Position numbers and translations under genes: made by a program. From Tyzzerella sp. (GTDB lineage Bacteria > Bacillota > Clostridia > Lachnospirales > Lachnospiraceae): 64,000 nt of DNA. Under the pieces are notes generated by a model, which did not search any database, was not told where the DNA came from, and worked only from the letters and a program-made list of their open reading frames with translations. The DNA is taken from positions 62,001 to 126,000 of the forward strand of contig JAFQRJ010000030.1 in NCBI GenBank assembly GCA_017410145.1, given 5' to 3'. Below are positions 50,901 to 59,297 of the stretch, in pieces (position 1 is the first letter of the stretch; each line of letters begins with the position of its first letter).

Positions 50901-52234
50901 GAATCTCACTACGTACTTATGATGAAGCCAAAATTGCAATTGCCAAAGAAGTAAATGCAACTATGGAAACGTGGTGTGCAGACAAAGATTATATCACCTT
51001 CATTGGCAGTACAGTAGAACGTTTAACTGGCGATATGTTAAGGGATAATGTTCATCCAAGAGAAGACAGTGAATGTAATGCCTACAAGATATTTGTAGAG
51101 GAATTGGCAAATTCGGGTATTGAGATGGGTACCTTATTCCCAGCCTGGGAAAACTGTACGGTTCGTTCCAAAGCTCAGGGACGATATGACTATCGAGGCT
51201 ATGCGGCAGATGATGGTGTGTATATCAATATGGTGCAATATGTGGACACATTGAATGTGGGTGGAACTAGCGGCGTATGGAAAGACATTACCCATGTGGA
51301 AATGGAACTCTTTAACCATGGTGTAGGCTATGGTTGGGATGGAACTTACATGGCATTCTTCCCGGACGGAAGCTATTACATTAATAACGAAACCAATGTG
51401 ACAGGTATGAAATATGCATGTGAGGTTACAGACCGCGGTGCAGAGTATGCGGACGGTTATCGTTATAAACTGTCTTACGAAATCTATCTTGGATTTGAGA
51501 ACAACAAGGGAAGTCAGGACGGACCATATGCATATGTACAATTTATGAGTCATACACCGGGTGAAACCAGTGAAGGATATGAAAGGTCAGTTGTCATCAC
51601 AAAAGACGGAGATAGAAATCTTTGGACAGACGATTGTAAATCATACGAATTCCGTAAGAGAGGAATTGTGAATTGTGACGATACACCAACATTTGCATTT
51701 CCAACAGTGGCTGATTTTACAACAATCAATGCTGATTTACAATCTGTAGACCCGAACCTTTACAACTTCCAGATGTGGACCACAGATAGTGGACTCTATA
51801 CATATTTCGTACAGAAGGTTCCTACAGTCACACTGAATAACAGTGACAACTGGAAGAACACTCATGTAGAAATGGAAATTTGGCAAGGAGATTTTGGCCA
51901 TGGTTGGGGTGGAACATACATTGCGTTGTTCCCGGATGAAACCCTATACATTAACAATGAGTGGAACGTAAAGAGTAAGAACCTACACGTCAACATCAAT
52001 GACCTTGCAAATGGAGAGACAGAGATTGAATATTACTTCTATCTGGAATTTGATAATAACCTAAATAGCAGCGACCCTTCGTATGCTTATGTAAAACAAT
52101 ATCAATTCTTGCCGGGGGTAAGCACAACTGGTCTACATTCACAAGTGATTACACGCGACGGAAGACAACTGATAACGGGAACTGAAAATTCATTCCAGGT
52201 GCATGAGAGCATCGATGCAAAAATGAATAATTAA
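47921..52234 (+). CDS. Giant membrane-anchored SGNH esterase with CBM9-like and recurrent binding modules
   Basis: The 1437-residue protein starts behind AGGAGG and has an N-terminal membrane anchor (about residues 9-30, 'HIFILSGVLALLVVGIVGLV'). Two CBM9/DOMON-like domains follow (about 45-235 and 245-450, 'GIEIVIDTQAKGG'), then two copies of an uncharacterised ~180-residue module (about 483-665 and 683-863). An SGNH hydrolase lies at about 890-1066, with the blocks 'FIGDSFFD', 'GVSSSTSYDW', 'MHIGTNNIYDD' and 'DNVHP'. A third module (about 1068-1250) and a variant (about 1257-1437) complete it. It probably removes acetyl or other esters from a bound polysaccharide. The 52256 GH43 gene starts 21 bases later. 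Confidence 0.85.
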   Translation: MKKKINKKHIFILSGVLALLVVGIVGLVLLQKSELFRFAYEVELPTKESNIVIDENTSIDGKRDEKFWNDNTLVFTETKSGINVTSWAHLGEHGLYLFTETDDTSVYWSKEKQFFENDSVEYYIDPRPQYSMQLDALKSDVKVRTDNIQVRVDTEGRSSTWFGRKTESGYPWVAGDFEVLTASIVDGEANKKDGAKGYSVETFIPWEAMGLETTPEEIGVMPAFNNVDNREDTARKWFTVKGMNHGAPTSYARVDKDGFVQIADGIELEKELKADWNDKAYKGDAITLTEVNATNTKPEVRGELKAFLGDEGVYFLVAVKDKVLSRYADGIWDNDGIEIVIDTQAKGGDNGFHDGIFRLAVDVDEGIETDICMTGYDDYVAVRRAVFCKTSVSEYKETSAYDYKNTLVFEVMVPYSSMGLSKKPSQISFAWAVKTPNETSYILNRRNGIGGMEGQDWLWSNRHYPQNPGEYYLLTSKGLEGDYTFPTWTAWDKCKVRSQASTRYDYRGYAAKDGLYINMVQYVDQIKFGGVSGKWKDITHIEMELWNGDVGYGWDGTYLAFFPDGSHYTNSQVNVTDLEYTCTITDRGAGYKGGFRYELSYEIYLGFENNKENPADGPYAFVQMMSCTPGESKVGYENSIRIVKDEDRKLWADDCKSYEFREDGIVARDIGTNNEEPQKPSYNFPKWTAWEDLTVHSDVPTRYDYRGFAAEDGLYLNVVQYVDKVKQGGVADTWKDITHVEMELWNGDVGYGWDGTYLAFFPDGSHYINSDLNVTALEYQCTVTDRGANYADGYRFELSYEIYLGFENNLANPEDGPYAFIQFMSHTPGETEEGYEKAETITKDGDRKLWTEESKSVEFREDGAARKDSVYDISAYEDKIAQYKQDWEEKGKAGETTIFIGDSFFDGEFWSTFYDLYWSREVLRCGVSSSTSYDWEVFTTEFLKDTNPKNIVMHIGTNNIYDDNKNAEVTVKALQRMFSYMHETLPTTNLYYFGISLRTYDEAKIAIAKEVNATMETWCADKDYITFIGSTVERLTGDMLRDNVHPREDSECNAYKIFVEELANSGIEMGTLFPAWENCTVRSKAQGRYDYRGYAADDGVYINMVQYVDTLNVGGTSGVWKDITHVEMELFNHGVGYGWDGTYMAFFPDGSYYINNETNVTGMKYACEVTDRGAEYADGYRYKLSYEIYLGFENNKGSQDGPYAYVQFMSHTPGETSEGYERSVVITKDGDRNLWTDDCKSYEFRKRGIVNCDDTPTFAFPTVADFTTINADLQSVDPNLYNFQMWTTDSGLYTYFVQKVPTVTLNNSDNWKNTHVEMEIWQGDFGHGWGGTYIALFPDETLYINNEWNVKSKNLHVNINDLANGETEIEYYFYLEFDNNLNSSDPSYAYVKQYQFLPGVSTTGLHSQVITRDGRQLITGTENSFQVHESIDAKMNN

Positions 52235-52255
52235 GTTGCCTGGAAGGAGAAGATT

Positions 52256-53161
52256 ATGCTTTACAGAACAAATATCACAAACATCGGAGACCCATTTGTG
52301 GTCTTCGATGGAAAAGAATATATTATGTACGCTACAACTTTTGACGCAAAGGGATTCCGTTATTACACTTCGGAGAATCTTACAGACTGGAAAGACGGCG
52401 GTCTGGCACTTGACCTGTCAGATAGTTGGGCAGACAAAGACTTCTGGGCACCAGAGGTGATTCAAAGACCGAAAGACGGAAAATATGTCATGCATTTTTC
52501 GGCTCGCGGAATAAACAATAAAAGCCTTCGTATCGGTGTAGCCGTAGCTGACAATCCACGAGGACCGTTTGTGCAAGTGGCAAATGAGCCAATGTTTGAC
52601 TTTGGCTATGCGGCAATTGACGGACATGTATTTATCGATGACGATGGACAAGCTTACTTGTATTATTCACGAGATTGTTGCGAAAACCTTATTGGTAAAG
52701 CGCATGTGAGTCAGATTCATGTAGTAAAGCTGAATGACGATCTGACAAAAGTGACAAGCGGACCAACCCTTTTAACAACTCCGACTTATCCTTTTGAACA
52801 TGATGGCGATGGTTCATGGATCTGGAATGAAGGCCCGGCTGTGCTAAAGAAGGATGGAAAATATCATCTGTTCTATTCAGCAAATTATTATGCAAGTAGA
52901 AAATACTGTGTCTGTGTGGCAACATCAGATAAGCCAGATGGTGATTTCGTGAAATCGGAAGAGGAAAATCCTATCCTACATGCAGATATGATAGATGTGG
53001 ATTTTTCCGGACCGGGACACAACAGTTTTTTTAGAGATAAAGAAGAAAACTTAAAAACTGCATTCCATATTCATACGGATGCAAACAAGCCGAGTGATAA
53101 TAGAAGGGCTTGTATTGCAGATGTAGTGTATGAGGATGGGAAGTATGGGATTGTGCTATAG
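52256..53161 (+). CDS. Cytoplasmic GH43 glycoside hydrolase (copy 1)
   Basis: The 301-residue protein lacks a signal peptide and is a minimal GH43 propeller: 'NIGDPFVVFDGKEYIMYATT' with the base Asp, 'DFWAPEVIQRPKDGKY', 'AAIDGHVFIDDDGQAYLYYS' with the second Asp, and 'WIWNEGPAVLKKDGKYHLFY' with the acid Glu. It would release arabinose or xylose from imported oligosaccharides. A copy at 58215 has the same length and differs by eye at about 40 positions. It is followed 20 bases later by a 41-residue peptide gene. ATG 52256 follows AAGGAGAAG. Confidence 0.88.
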   Translation: MLYRTNITNIGDPFVVFDGKEYIMYATTFDAKGFRYYTSENLTDWKDGGLALDLSDSWADKDFWAPEVIQRPKDGKYVMHFSARGINNKSLRIGVAVADNPRGPFVQVANEPMFDFGYAAIDGHVFIDDDGQAYLYYSRDCCENLIGKAHVSQIHVVKLNDDLTKVTSGPTLLTTPTYPFEHDGDGSWIWNEGPAVLKKDGKYHLFYSANYYASRKYCVCVATSDKPDGDFVKSEEENPILHADMIDVDFSGPGHNSFFRDKEENLKTAFHIHTDANKPSDNRRACIADVVYEDGKYGIVL

Positions 53162-53181
53162 AAGTCAGAGGAGGGAATAAA

Positions 53182-53307
53182 ATGGAAAGAAAAGAATTAT
53201 ATAATTCACCGGAGCTTCAGGTGATTAATTTTGTTGACAATCGGGATATTGTTACTGCATCAGGCGATGGAGACCAAGATGTTTGGCAAGAAGATATATT
53301 TGACTAG
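53182..53307 (+). CDS. Small acidic peptide with YxxPxL motif (41 aa)
   Basis: ATG 53182 lies 6 bases after GAGGAGGG and the frame stops at TAG 53305-53307. The product begins 'MERKELYNSPELQVINF' and ends with an acidic, Trp-containing tail 'DVWQEDIFD'. No signal, membrane segment or Cys is present. It shares layout with the peptides at 1916 and 59143: Y-x-x-P-x-[LMF], an aliphatic pair, F, then 'DIVTAS'. It sits between the cytoplasmic GH43 gene and the next giant protein gene. The function is unknown. Confidence 0.72.
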   Translation: MERKELYNSPELQVINFVDNRDIVTASGDGDQDVWQEDIFD

Positions 53308-53321
53308 GTGTGGAGGCTTCT

Positions 53322-56300
53322 ATGAAAAAATTAGTAAAATTTTTTATGGTAAATATTTTTATAGTTACGATGCTCATTGCAATGTTTCCGTCAAAATCTG
53401 TAGAAGCAGCGGGAACCCAAAACCCGCTGGTTTCTATCGATTTTGCACAGGGTGCAGGCAATGTAACACTTACTGGTGCTGAAATTGTCAATGATTCCAT
53501 TCGAGGTAATGTTCTGAAACTGAATGGTACTGGAAGCCGTACATCCTATGGTACTTACACAACGGACGTCTTTCAGAATAACGACTGGACAAATGGGATG
53601 ACGCTTTCTGCGTGGATTCAGACGAGCGAAGGCAGTAATGTGCACGGCACAACACCAATCTATTGTGTTGATATGGCCAATCGAGGCTACATTGCTACGT
53701 TGTGTTCTCTGGAGACGACAACAAATACCAATGGAAATGAAGGAGGCTTTGTTGAACCATGTCTCTGGAACGACCCGGCAGATGCCGCAACGGGCACAAA
53801 CAAGACTACGGAGGGTGAGTGGCAACTGGTGACAGTTGTATATGATCCTGTAGCGAACAACATGAGAATCTATATCAATGGTGAATATTACTCTACCAAT
53901 ACAATTAATAACGGTGATATTGCAACTTTAATGACACAGATTACGATTGCCAAATCCATTACCTTAGGCTCGTGGAATTGTTCTTGGTGGCAGCATGGCG
54001 ATTATAAAGGAATGATTGACGATTTTAAACTTTGGAATCATGCTTTGTCTGAAACTGAAATCAAGGAATTATATCAATCTACAAAAGCCGAGGAGCAAGG
54101 CTTGTTTGAAATGACTCAAGGAGGCTCCATTCGTATTGCGATGCCTTATGGACTCCGATTCCAAGTTAAAATGGATTCAGATGTTAAAACATATGTGGAA
54201 CAGAAAAGTGGTAAAGTAGGAATGTTTATCTTCCCGGCTGATTATCTTGTGGATAGTGGCAAAGAGGGTGATGTGCATTACAAAAATGTAGAAGAATTAG
54301 TGAATAATGCGCCGAATGATCATCGAATCAATCTGGATTTAACCAGTAAATTGTATGAAAAAGACGGTTACTGGTACGGAAACGGAGCCATTGTAAATAT
54401 CAAAGATAAGAATATGTCACGTGAATTTGTAGGCATTGCTTATTATGAAGTGAATGGCGTACGCATCTTAGCACATACAAGTAGCGTGAAAGATACAACA
54501 AGAAGTGCGGCACAGGTAGCACTATTAACTCATGCGGATAAAACAAATGAGTTCTCTGATGAGGCAGATAAGTTACTTGTCAATTATATTGACCACTTGA
54601 AACTAGCCGGTGTAGAAGATAGTGCACCTAGTCGCTATAAAGTTCGTGGATTTGCGGCAGATGACGGGTTGCATATTTATGCGGTACAGTATGTTGATAA
54701 TGTTGTTCAAACTGGGAATGAGTGGAATGAACAGACACATCTGGAGGCACAAATTTGGCAACATAATATGGGATATGGTGTAGACCATGGTCTGGCTGTA
54801 GATACATACTGTGCATTTTTCTTAAATGGAAACTACTTCCTCAACAACCCGACAAATACAACGGTTGAGTATAATTGTGTAATCAAAGATCGGGGCAATA
54901 CAGAAGAATATCGCTATGAAATCTGTTATGAGATATTCCTACAGTTTCCAAATAATGTGGGAAATCCTGAGGGGCCATATGCATTTGTACAGTTCAAACA
55001 TCATATGCCAAAAGAAGAGGCAGTTGGTTTTGAAAATGCCCATAAAGTGCATTGGGAGGATACCCGTTACTTGTGGCAAGACAAGAGTGAATCCACTGAA
55101 TTTCGTTTGACAGGTATGGTTGAACAACCAATGGGGATTACACGTTATGCGGAGAAGATAGCAGATCGTAAGTCACAGTGGGAAGAAAAAGGAACCGATG
55201 GAAAGACGACATTGTTTATCGGAGACTCTTTCTTTGACACCGATTTTTGGACTGATTTTTATACCAACTATTATGCCGGAAAAGATGCACTGTTACTTGG
55301 TATAGGCGGAACCACCACTTATGATTGGGAAACATGGGCGACTGAGTGGTTAAAAGACATTCAGCCAAAGAATATTGTAATGCATATGGGCACCAACAAT
55401 ATATATGATGATGGGGATGATGCAGAATGCACCGTTTTGGCACTTCAAAAAATGTTTGGGGTGATACATAAAAACGTTCCGAACACACCTATTTATTGGT
55501 TTGGAATTTCCTATCGTTCATATGGTGAAGCAAAGATTGCGAAAGCAAAAGAGATTAATGCACAGATGAAAACGTGGTGTGAAGGGCAAGAGTATATCAC
55601 TTATATTGACACACCGGATAAGTTGGCAGCAGACATGTTGTCGGATGGAACCCACCCAAAGGTGGAATCCTACTACGTATTTGCAGATGCATTAAAAGAG
55701 ACAAATATAGAGATTGAAGATAGTGCGTTGCCGGTGAAAAGCGATGCACCTACCCGTTATTCCGTATCTGGTTATGCAGCAAATAATGGACTATATCTCA
55801 AAGTGAAACAGTATGTGAATCAATACGTGACGGAAGGTGATGTATGGTCAGAACAGACGCACTTGGAAGCATCCATCTGGCAGCATAATATGGGACATGG
55901 TGTGGCAAATAGCCTTGGAGTTGATACCTATTGCAGATTTATGTTAACTGATACGGATGGTGACTCGAATTATGATTATGATATTAACAATCTAACGAAT
56001 ATTAAGAATGTCACCAATCATGTGACCATTACCGAACGAAGCGAAGGTTATCGTTATGAAATCTGCTATGACATCTTCATTGAATTTGACAATAATGTAG
56101 GAAGTGCTGATGGACCATATGCGTTTGTACAGTTTAGACATCATATGCCTGGCGAATCCCAGGAAGGATTTGAATCAGCATATATGGAACACAGAGATGG
56201 AAGCCGTTACTTATACCGAGATAACTGTAATTCTTATGAATTCCGTGCGGCTGGTATCGTGGCAAAGAAGGTAGATTATCTTTCGACAACAGCTGACTAT

Positions 56301-58193
56301 AATAAAGAGTTGTTTTACCAGAATCAAGGAACGATTCAGGCGGCGGACCCAAGTGTTATCACAGTAGGAGACACATTCTATCTGTATGCTACAGATGCAC
56401 AAGAGGGATATGATTGCACCTCAATCCGTGTATGGTCTAGTAAAAACCTTACAGATTGGATTGAAGTTGGACAGGCTTTTAGACCGGCTTCAGATGCTTG
56501 GGCAGTAAGTGACCTTTGGGCAGCAGAAGTGATTGCAGCCAACGGAAAGTATTACATGTATTATTCGGGTCGTAATCGCGAAACCGAATTGATGGGAGTT
56601 GGTGTAGCGGTTTCTGATTCTCCAACGGGTCCATTTAAAAATGAACAACCAATTGACTTGGGATTCCCTGCAATCGATCCAAATCCATTTATAGATGATG
56701 CTGGAAATGTATATCTTTATGTATCGCAAGATCAAGTGAATAAGGTTTCGGCAGTCTATGGATGTAAGCTGGCGAGCGATATGGTTACAATCGAACACAT
56801 TTCAGAGGGACCACTTGTTGAACCATCTGAAAGTTGGGAATATCCAAACGGGAACAAATCATGGAATGAGGCACCATATGTATTTAAACATGGTAATAAG
56901 TATTACTTAACATATTCTGCAAATTTCTATCAAAACAAAGATTATGGATTAGGACTGGCAGTTAGTGATAATCCATTGTCCGGATTTGAAAAAGTGGATT
57001 ATAACCCATTCTTTGTGGTAGATGATGCATGGACACATGTATCTGGTACAGGGCACTGTAGTTTCTTCCCATCACCGGATGGCACGGAACTTTGGGTTGC
57101 ATACCATAGTCACATTGACACAGAAAAAGGAGGATATCAACGAAAGATTAATTTTGATAAAGTCACATTTGACAATGACGGAAGACTGGTTATATCAGGA
57201 CCTTCCGTTACACCGCAAGTACTTCCGTCTGGAGTATCTGATTACGGAAACATTGCATCGAAAGCGACTGTATCAGCGACACAGGATGAAAATGTTGGTC
57301 TACTTACAGACGGAATTGTAAATTATCGCACCGCAAATATAGATAGATATGAGTATAGTTCTACAGGCGCAAATACAATTACATTCACTTTTGATAAAAT
57401 TCAAAAAATTAAAGGCATTATGATTTATGACAGTGCCAATACAACAGTAGGTGGAAGTGAAGTGTCCGTGACTGTAGGAGAATATTCATACAATATGTCA
57501 CTGGATTCAAGTGATATTCCTGGAACAGCATCTATTTTGGAGATGGATGAGACAGAAGCAAGTGTTGTAACACTTACATTTGCAGGAGATGTAAGCCTAA
57601 GCGAGATTGCAATTCTTGCAGATGTACAGATTGAGAAGCCGGAAGGATTTCCGGAAATAGCTGATTTTTCAACTATTGCTAGTGACTTACAATCTGTGGA
57701 TCCAGATATTTATAATTTCCAAATGTGGACCACAGACAGTGGACTTTATGCTTATTTTGTTCAAATAGTTCCAAATGTAACGTTGACTGAACAAGATAAT
57801 TTTAACAACACTCACGTAGAGATGGAATTGTGGAACCACTGTGTAGGTTGGGGGGCTCAAACTGGCGCTGGAACTTATATTGGTCTGTTCCCGGATGAGA
57901 GTATTTACATTAACAATGAAACTAATGTAAAGAGTAAGTCTTTGTGTGTAAATCGCGTTGAACTCATTAGTGGAGAGACAAGAATTGAGTATTATTTCTA
58001 TTTGGAATTTGATAACAATTTGGAGAACCCGCAAGATGGACCATACGCATATGTAAAACAATATCAATTCTTGCCGGGGGTAAGTACAAACGGATTGAAT
58101 TCCCAAGTGGTTGAGCGAGATAGATTACTTCTTACAGGAACTGAAAAATCATTCCAAGTGCATGCAACCATTGATGAAAAGATGTATCACTAG
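53322..58193 (+). CDS. Giant secreted SGNH esterase-GH43 fusion with LamG and recurrent modules
   Basis: I chose ATG 53322, 5 bases after GGAGG, over GTG 53310 because it gives a clean signal peptide ('MKKLVKFFMVNIFIVTML' to 'SVEAAG'). The 1623 residues hold a LamG/laminin-G-like domain (about 35-255), an uncharacterised 'GGSIRI' module (about 260-426), a recurrent binding module (about 433-601), an SGNH hydrolase (about 620-796, 'FIGDSFFD', 'MHMGTNNIYDD', 'DGTHP'), a second binding module (about 807-983), a GH43 propeller (about 993-1310, triad in 'AADPSV', 'AIDPNPFID', 'WNEAPYV'), a discoidin-like domain (about 1310-1436) and a variant module. It combines esterase and glycosidase on one chain. 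No wall-anchor motif is seen. Confidence 0.88.
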   Translation: MKKLVKFFMVNIFIVTMLIAMFPSKSVEAAGTQNPLVSIDFAQGAGNVTLTGAEIVNDSIRGNVLKLNGTGSRTSYGTYTTDVFQNNDWTNGMTLSAWIQTSEGSNVHGTTPIYCVDMANRGYIATLCSLETTTNTNGNEGGFVEPCLWNDPADAATGTNKTTEGEWQLVTVVYDPVANNMRIYINGEYYSTNTINNGDIATLMTQITIAKSITLGSWNCSWWQHGDYKGMIDDFKLWNHALSETEIKELYQSTKAEEQGLFEMTQGGSIRIAMPYGLRFQVKMDSDVKTYVEQKSGKVGMFIFPADYLVDSGKEGDVHYKNVEELVNNAPNDHRINLDLTSKLYEKDGYWYGNGAIVNIKDKNMSREFVGIAYYEVNGVRILAHTSSVKDTTRSAAQVALLTHADKTNEFSDEADKLLVNYIDHLKLAGVEDSAPSRYKVRGFAADDGLHIYAVQYVDNVVQTGNEWNEQTHLEAQIWQHNMGYGVDHGLAVDTYCAFFLNGNYFLNNPTNTTVEYNCVIKDRGNTEEYRYEICYEIFLQFPNNVGNPEGPYAFVQFKHHMPKEEAVGFENAHKVHWEDTRYLWQDKSESTEFRLTGMVEQPMGITRYAEKIADRKSQWEEKGTDGKTTLFIGDSFFDTDFWTDFYTNYYAGKDALLLGIGGTTTYDWETWATEWLKDIQPKNIVMHMGTNNIYDDGDDAECTVLALQKMFGVIHKNVPNTPIYWFGISYRSYGEAKIAKAKEINAQMKTWCEGQEYITYIDTPDKLAADMLSDGTHPKVESYYVFADALKETNIEIEDSALPVKSDAPTRYSVSGYAANNGLYLKVKQYVNQYVTEGDVWSEQTHLEASIWQHNMGHGVANSLGVDTYCRFMLTDTDGDSNYDYDINNLTNIKNVTNHVTITERSEGYRYEICYDIFIEFDNNVGSADGPYAFVQFRHHMPGESQEGFESAYMEHRDGSRYLYRDNCNSYEFRAAGIVAKKVDYLSTTADYNKELFYQNQGTIQAADPSVITVGDTFYLYATDAQEGYDCTSIRVWSSKNLTDWIEVGQAFRPASDAWAVSDLWAAEVIAANGKYYMYYSGRNRETELMGVGVAVSDSPTGPFKNEQPIDLGFPAIDPNPFIDDAGNVYLYVSQDQVNKVSAVYGCKLASDMVTIEHISEGPLVEPSESWEYPNGNKSWNEAPYVFKHGNKYYLTYSANFYQNKDYGLGLAVSDNPLSGFEKVDYNPFFVVDDAWTHVSGTGHCSFFPSPDGTELWVAYHSHIDTEKGGYQRKINFDKVTFDNDGRLVISGPSVTPQVLPSGVSDYGNIASKATVSATQDENVGLLTDGIVNYRTANIDRYEYSSTGANTITFTFDKIQKIKGIMIYDSANTTVGGSEVSVTVGEYSYNMSLDSSDIPGTASILEMDETEASVVTLTFAGDVSLSEIAILADVQIEKPEGFPEIADFSTIASDLQSVDPDIYNFQMWTTDSGLYAYFVQIVPNVTLTEQDNFNNTHVEMELWNHCVGWGAQTGAGTYIGLFPDESIYINNETNVKSKSLCVNRVELISGETRIEYYFYLEFDNNLENPQDGPYAYVKQYQFLPGVSTNGLNSQVVERDRLLLTGTEKSFQVHATIDEKMYH

Positions 58194-58214
58194 GTTGTTA
58201 AGAAGGAGGATATT

Positions 58215-59120
58215 ATGCTTTACAGAACTAATATAACAAATATCGGAGACCCATTCGTGGTCTCCGATGGAGATAACTATATTATGTATGCCACAACCTT
58301 TGACGCAAAAGGCTTTCGCTATTACACTTCTGAAAATCTTACAGAGTGGAAAGATGGCGGCGTGGCACTTGACCTGTCAGATAGCTGGGCATACAAGGAC
58401 TTTTGGGCTCCGGAAGTCATTCAAAGACCTACGGATGGAAAATATGTAATGCATTTTTCAGCCCGTGGTAGAGAGAATAAAAGTCTTCGCATTGGTGTGG
58501 CTGTAGCGGATAAGCCACAGGGGCCATTCATACAAGTGAAAAATGAGCCGATGTTCGATTTTGGATATGCAGCAATTGACGGTCATGTGTTTATTGATGA
58601 GGATGGTCAAAGCTATCTTTATTATTCCAGAGATTGCTGTGAAAATGTGATAGGTGATAGCCATGTCAGTCAGTTGTACGTAGTGAAGTTAAACGATGAA
58701 TTGACAGAGGTGGTGGGAGAACCCAAGCTTCTTACCACACCGACCTATCCATACGAGCATGATGGAGATGGTTCGTGGCTTTGGAATGAAGGACCAGCAG
58801 TTCTTAAGAAGGACGGAAAATATCATTTATTCTATTCGGCGAATTATTATGCCAGCAGAAAATATTGTGTATGCGTAGCGACTTCGGACAAGCCGGATGG
58901 TGATTTTGTGAAATCGGAAACGGACAACCCTATCTTACATGCGGATATGTTAGATGTGGATTTTTCAGGACCAGGACACAACAGTTTCTTTAAAGATAAA
59001 AAAGGTAGCTTAAAAACGGCATTCCATATTCATACAGATGCAAGCAAGCCAAGTGATAACAGAAGGGCTTGTATCGCAGATGTGGTGTATGAAGATGGTA
59101 AGTATCTAATTGTGTTGTAG
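58215..59120 (+). CDS. Cytoplasmic GH43 glycoside hydrolase (copy 2)
   Basis: The 301-residue protein is a duplicate of the 52256 product with the same length, start ('MLYRTNITNIGDPFVV') and triad ('IGDPFVVSDG', 'AAIDGHVFIDEDG', 'WLWNEGPAVLKKDG'). Most differences are conservative and cluster around the region after 'VVKLNDELTEV'. ATG 58215 lies 7 bases after AAGGAGG and 21 bases after the giant gene, a spacing identical to that of the first copy. It is probably kept for dosage or for a slightly different substrate. Confidence 0.88.
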   Translation: MLYRTNITNIGDPFVVSDGDNYIMYATTFDAKGFRYYTSENLTEWKDGGVALDLSDSWAYKDFWAPEVIQRPTDGKYVMHFSARGRENKSLRIGVAVADKPQGPFIQVKNEPMFDFGYAAIDGHVFIDEDGQSYLYYSRDCCENVIGDSHVSQLYVVKLNDELTEVVGEPKLLTTPTYPYEHDGDGSWLWNEGPAVLKKDGKYHLFYSANYYASRKYCVCVATSDKPDGDFVKSETDNPILHADMLDVDFSGPGHNSFFKDKKGSLKTAFHIHTDASKPSDNRRACIADVVYEDGKYLIVL

Positions 59121-59142
59121 AAGTTAAAGGAGGGATTTGAAA

Positions 59143-59280
59143 GTGATACAAAAAGAATCTTATACCTCTCCGCAATTCGCTGTGTTGAACTTCAATTTAG
59201 AAGAGTATGTCAACACGACGATGAATGATGTTATTTCTGCATCTAATGATGTGTATGAAGATGACCCGTTTGATATTTAA
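59143..59280 (+). CDS. Small acidic peptide with YxxPxF motif (45 aa)
   Basis: GTG 59143 follows AAAGGAGGG with 9 bases between, and the frame stops at TAA 59278-59280. The product begins 'MIQKESYTSPQFAVLNF' and ends 'DVYEDDPFDI'. It has no signal, membrane segment or Cys. It occupies the same place as the peptide at 53182, between the duplicated GH43 gene and a giant secreted protein gene. Conserved features are Y-x-x-P-x-F, the aliphatic pair, F, and a V-I-S-A-S stretch. Its function is unknown. Confidence 0.72.
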   Translation: MIQKESYTSPQFAVLNFNLEEYVNTTMNDVISASNDVYEDDPFDI

Positions 59281-59297
59281 AGGAAGGAAGGAAGAAC

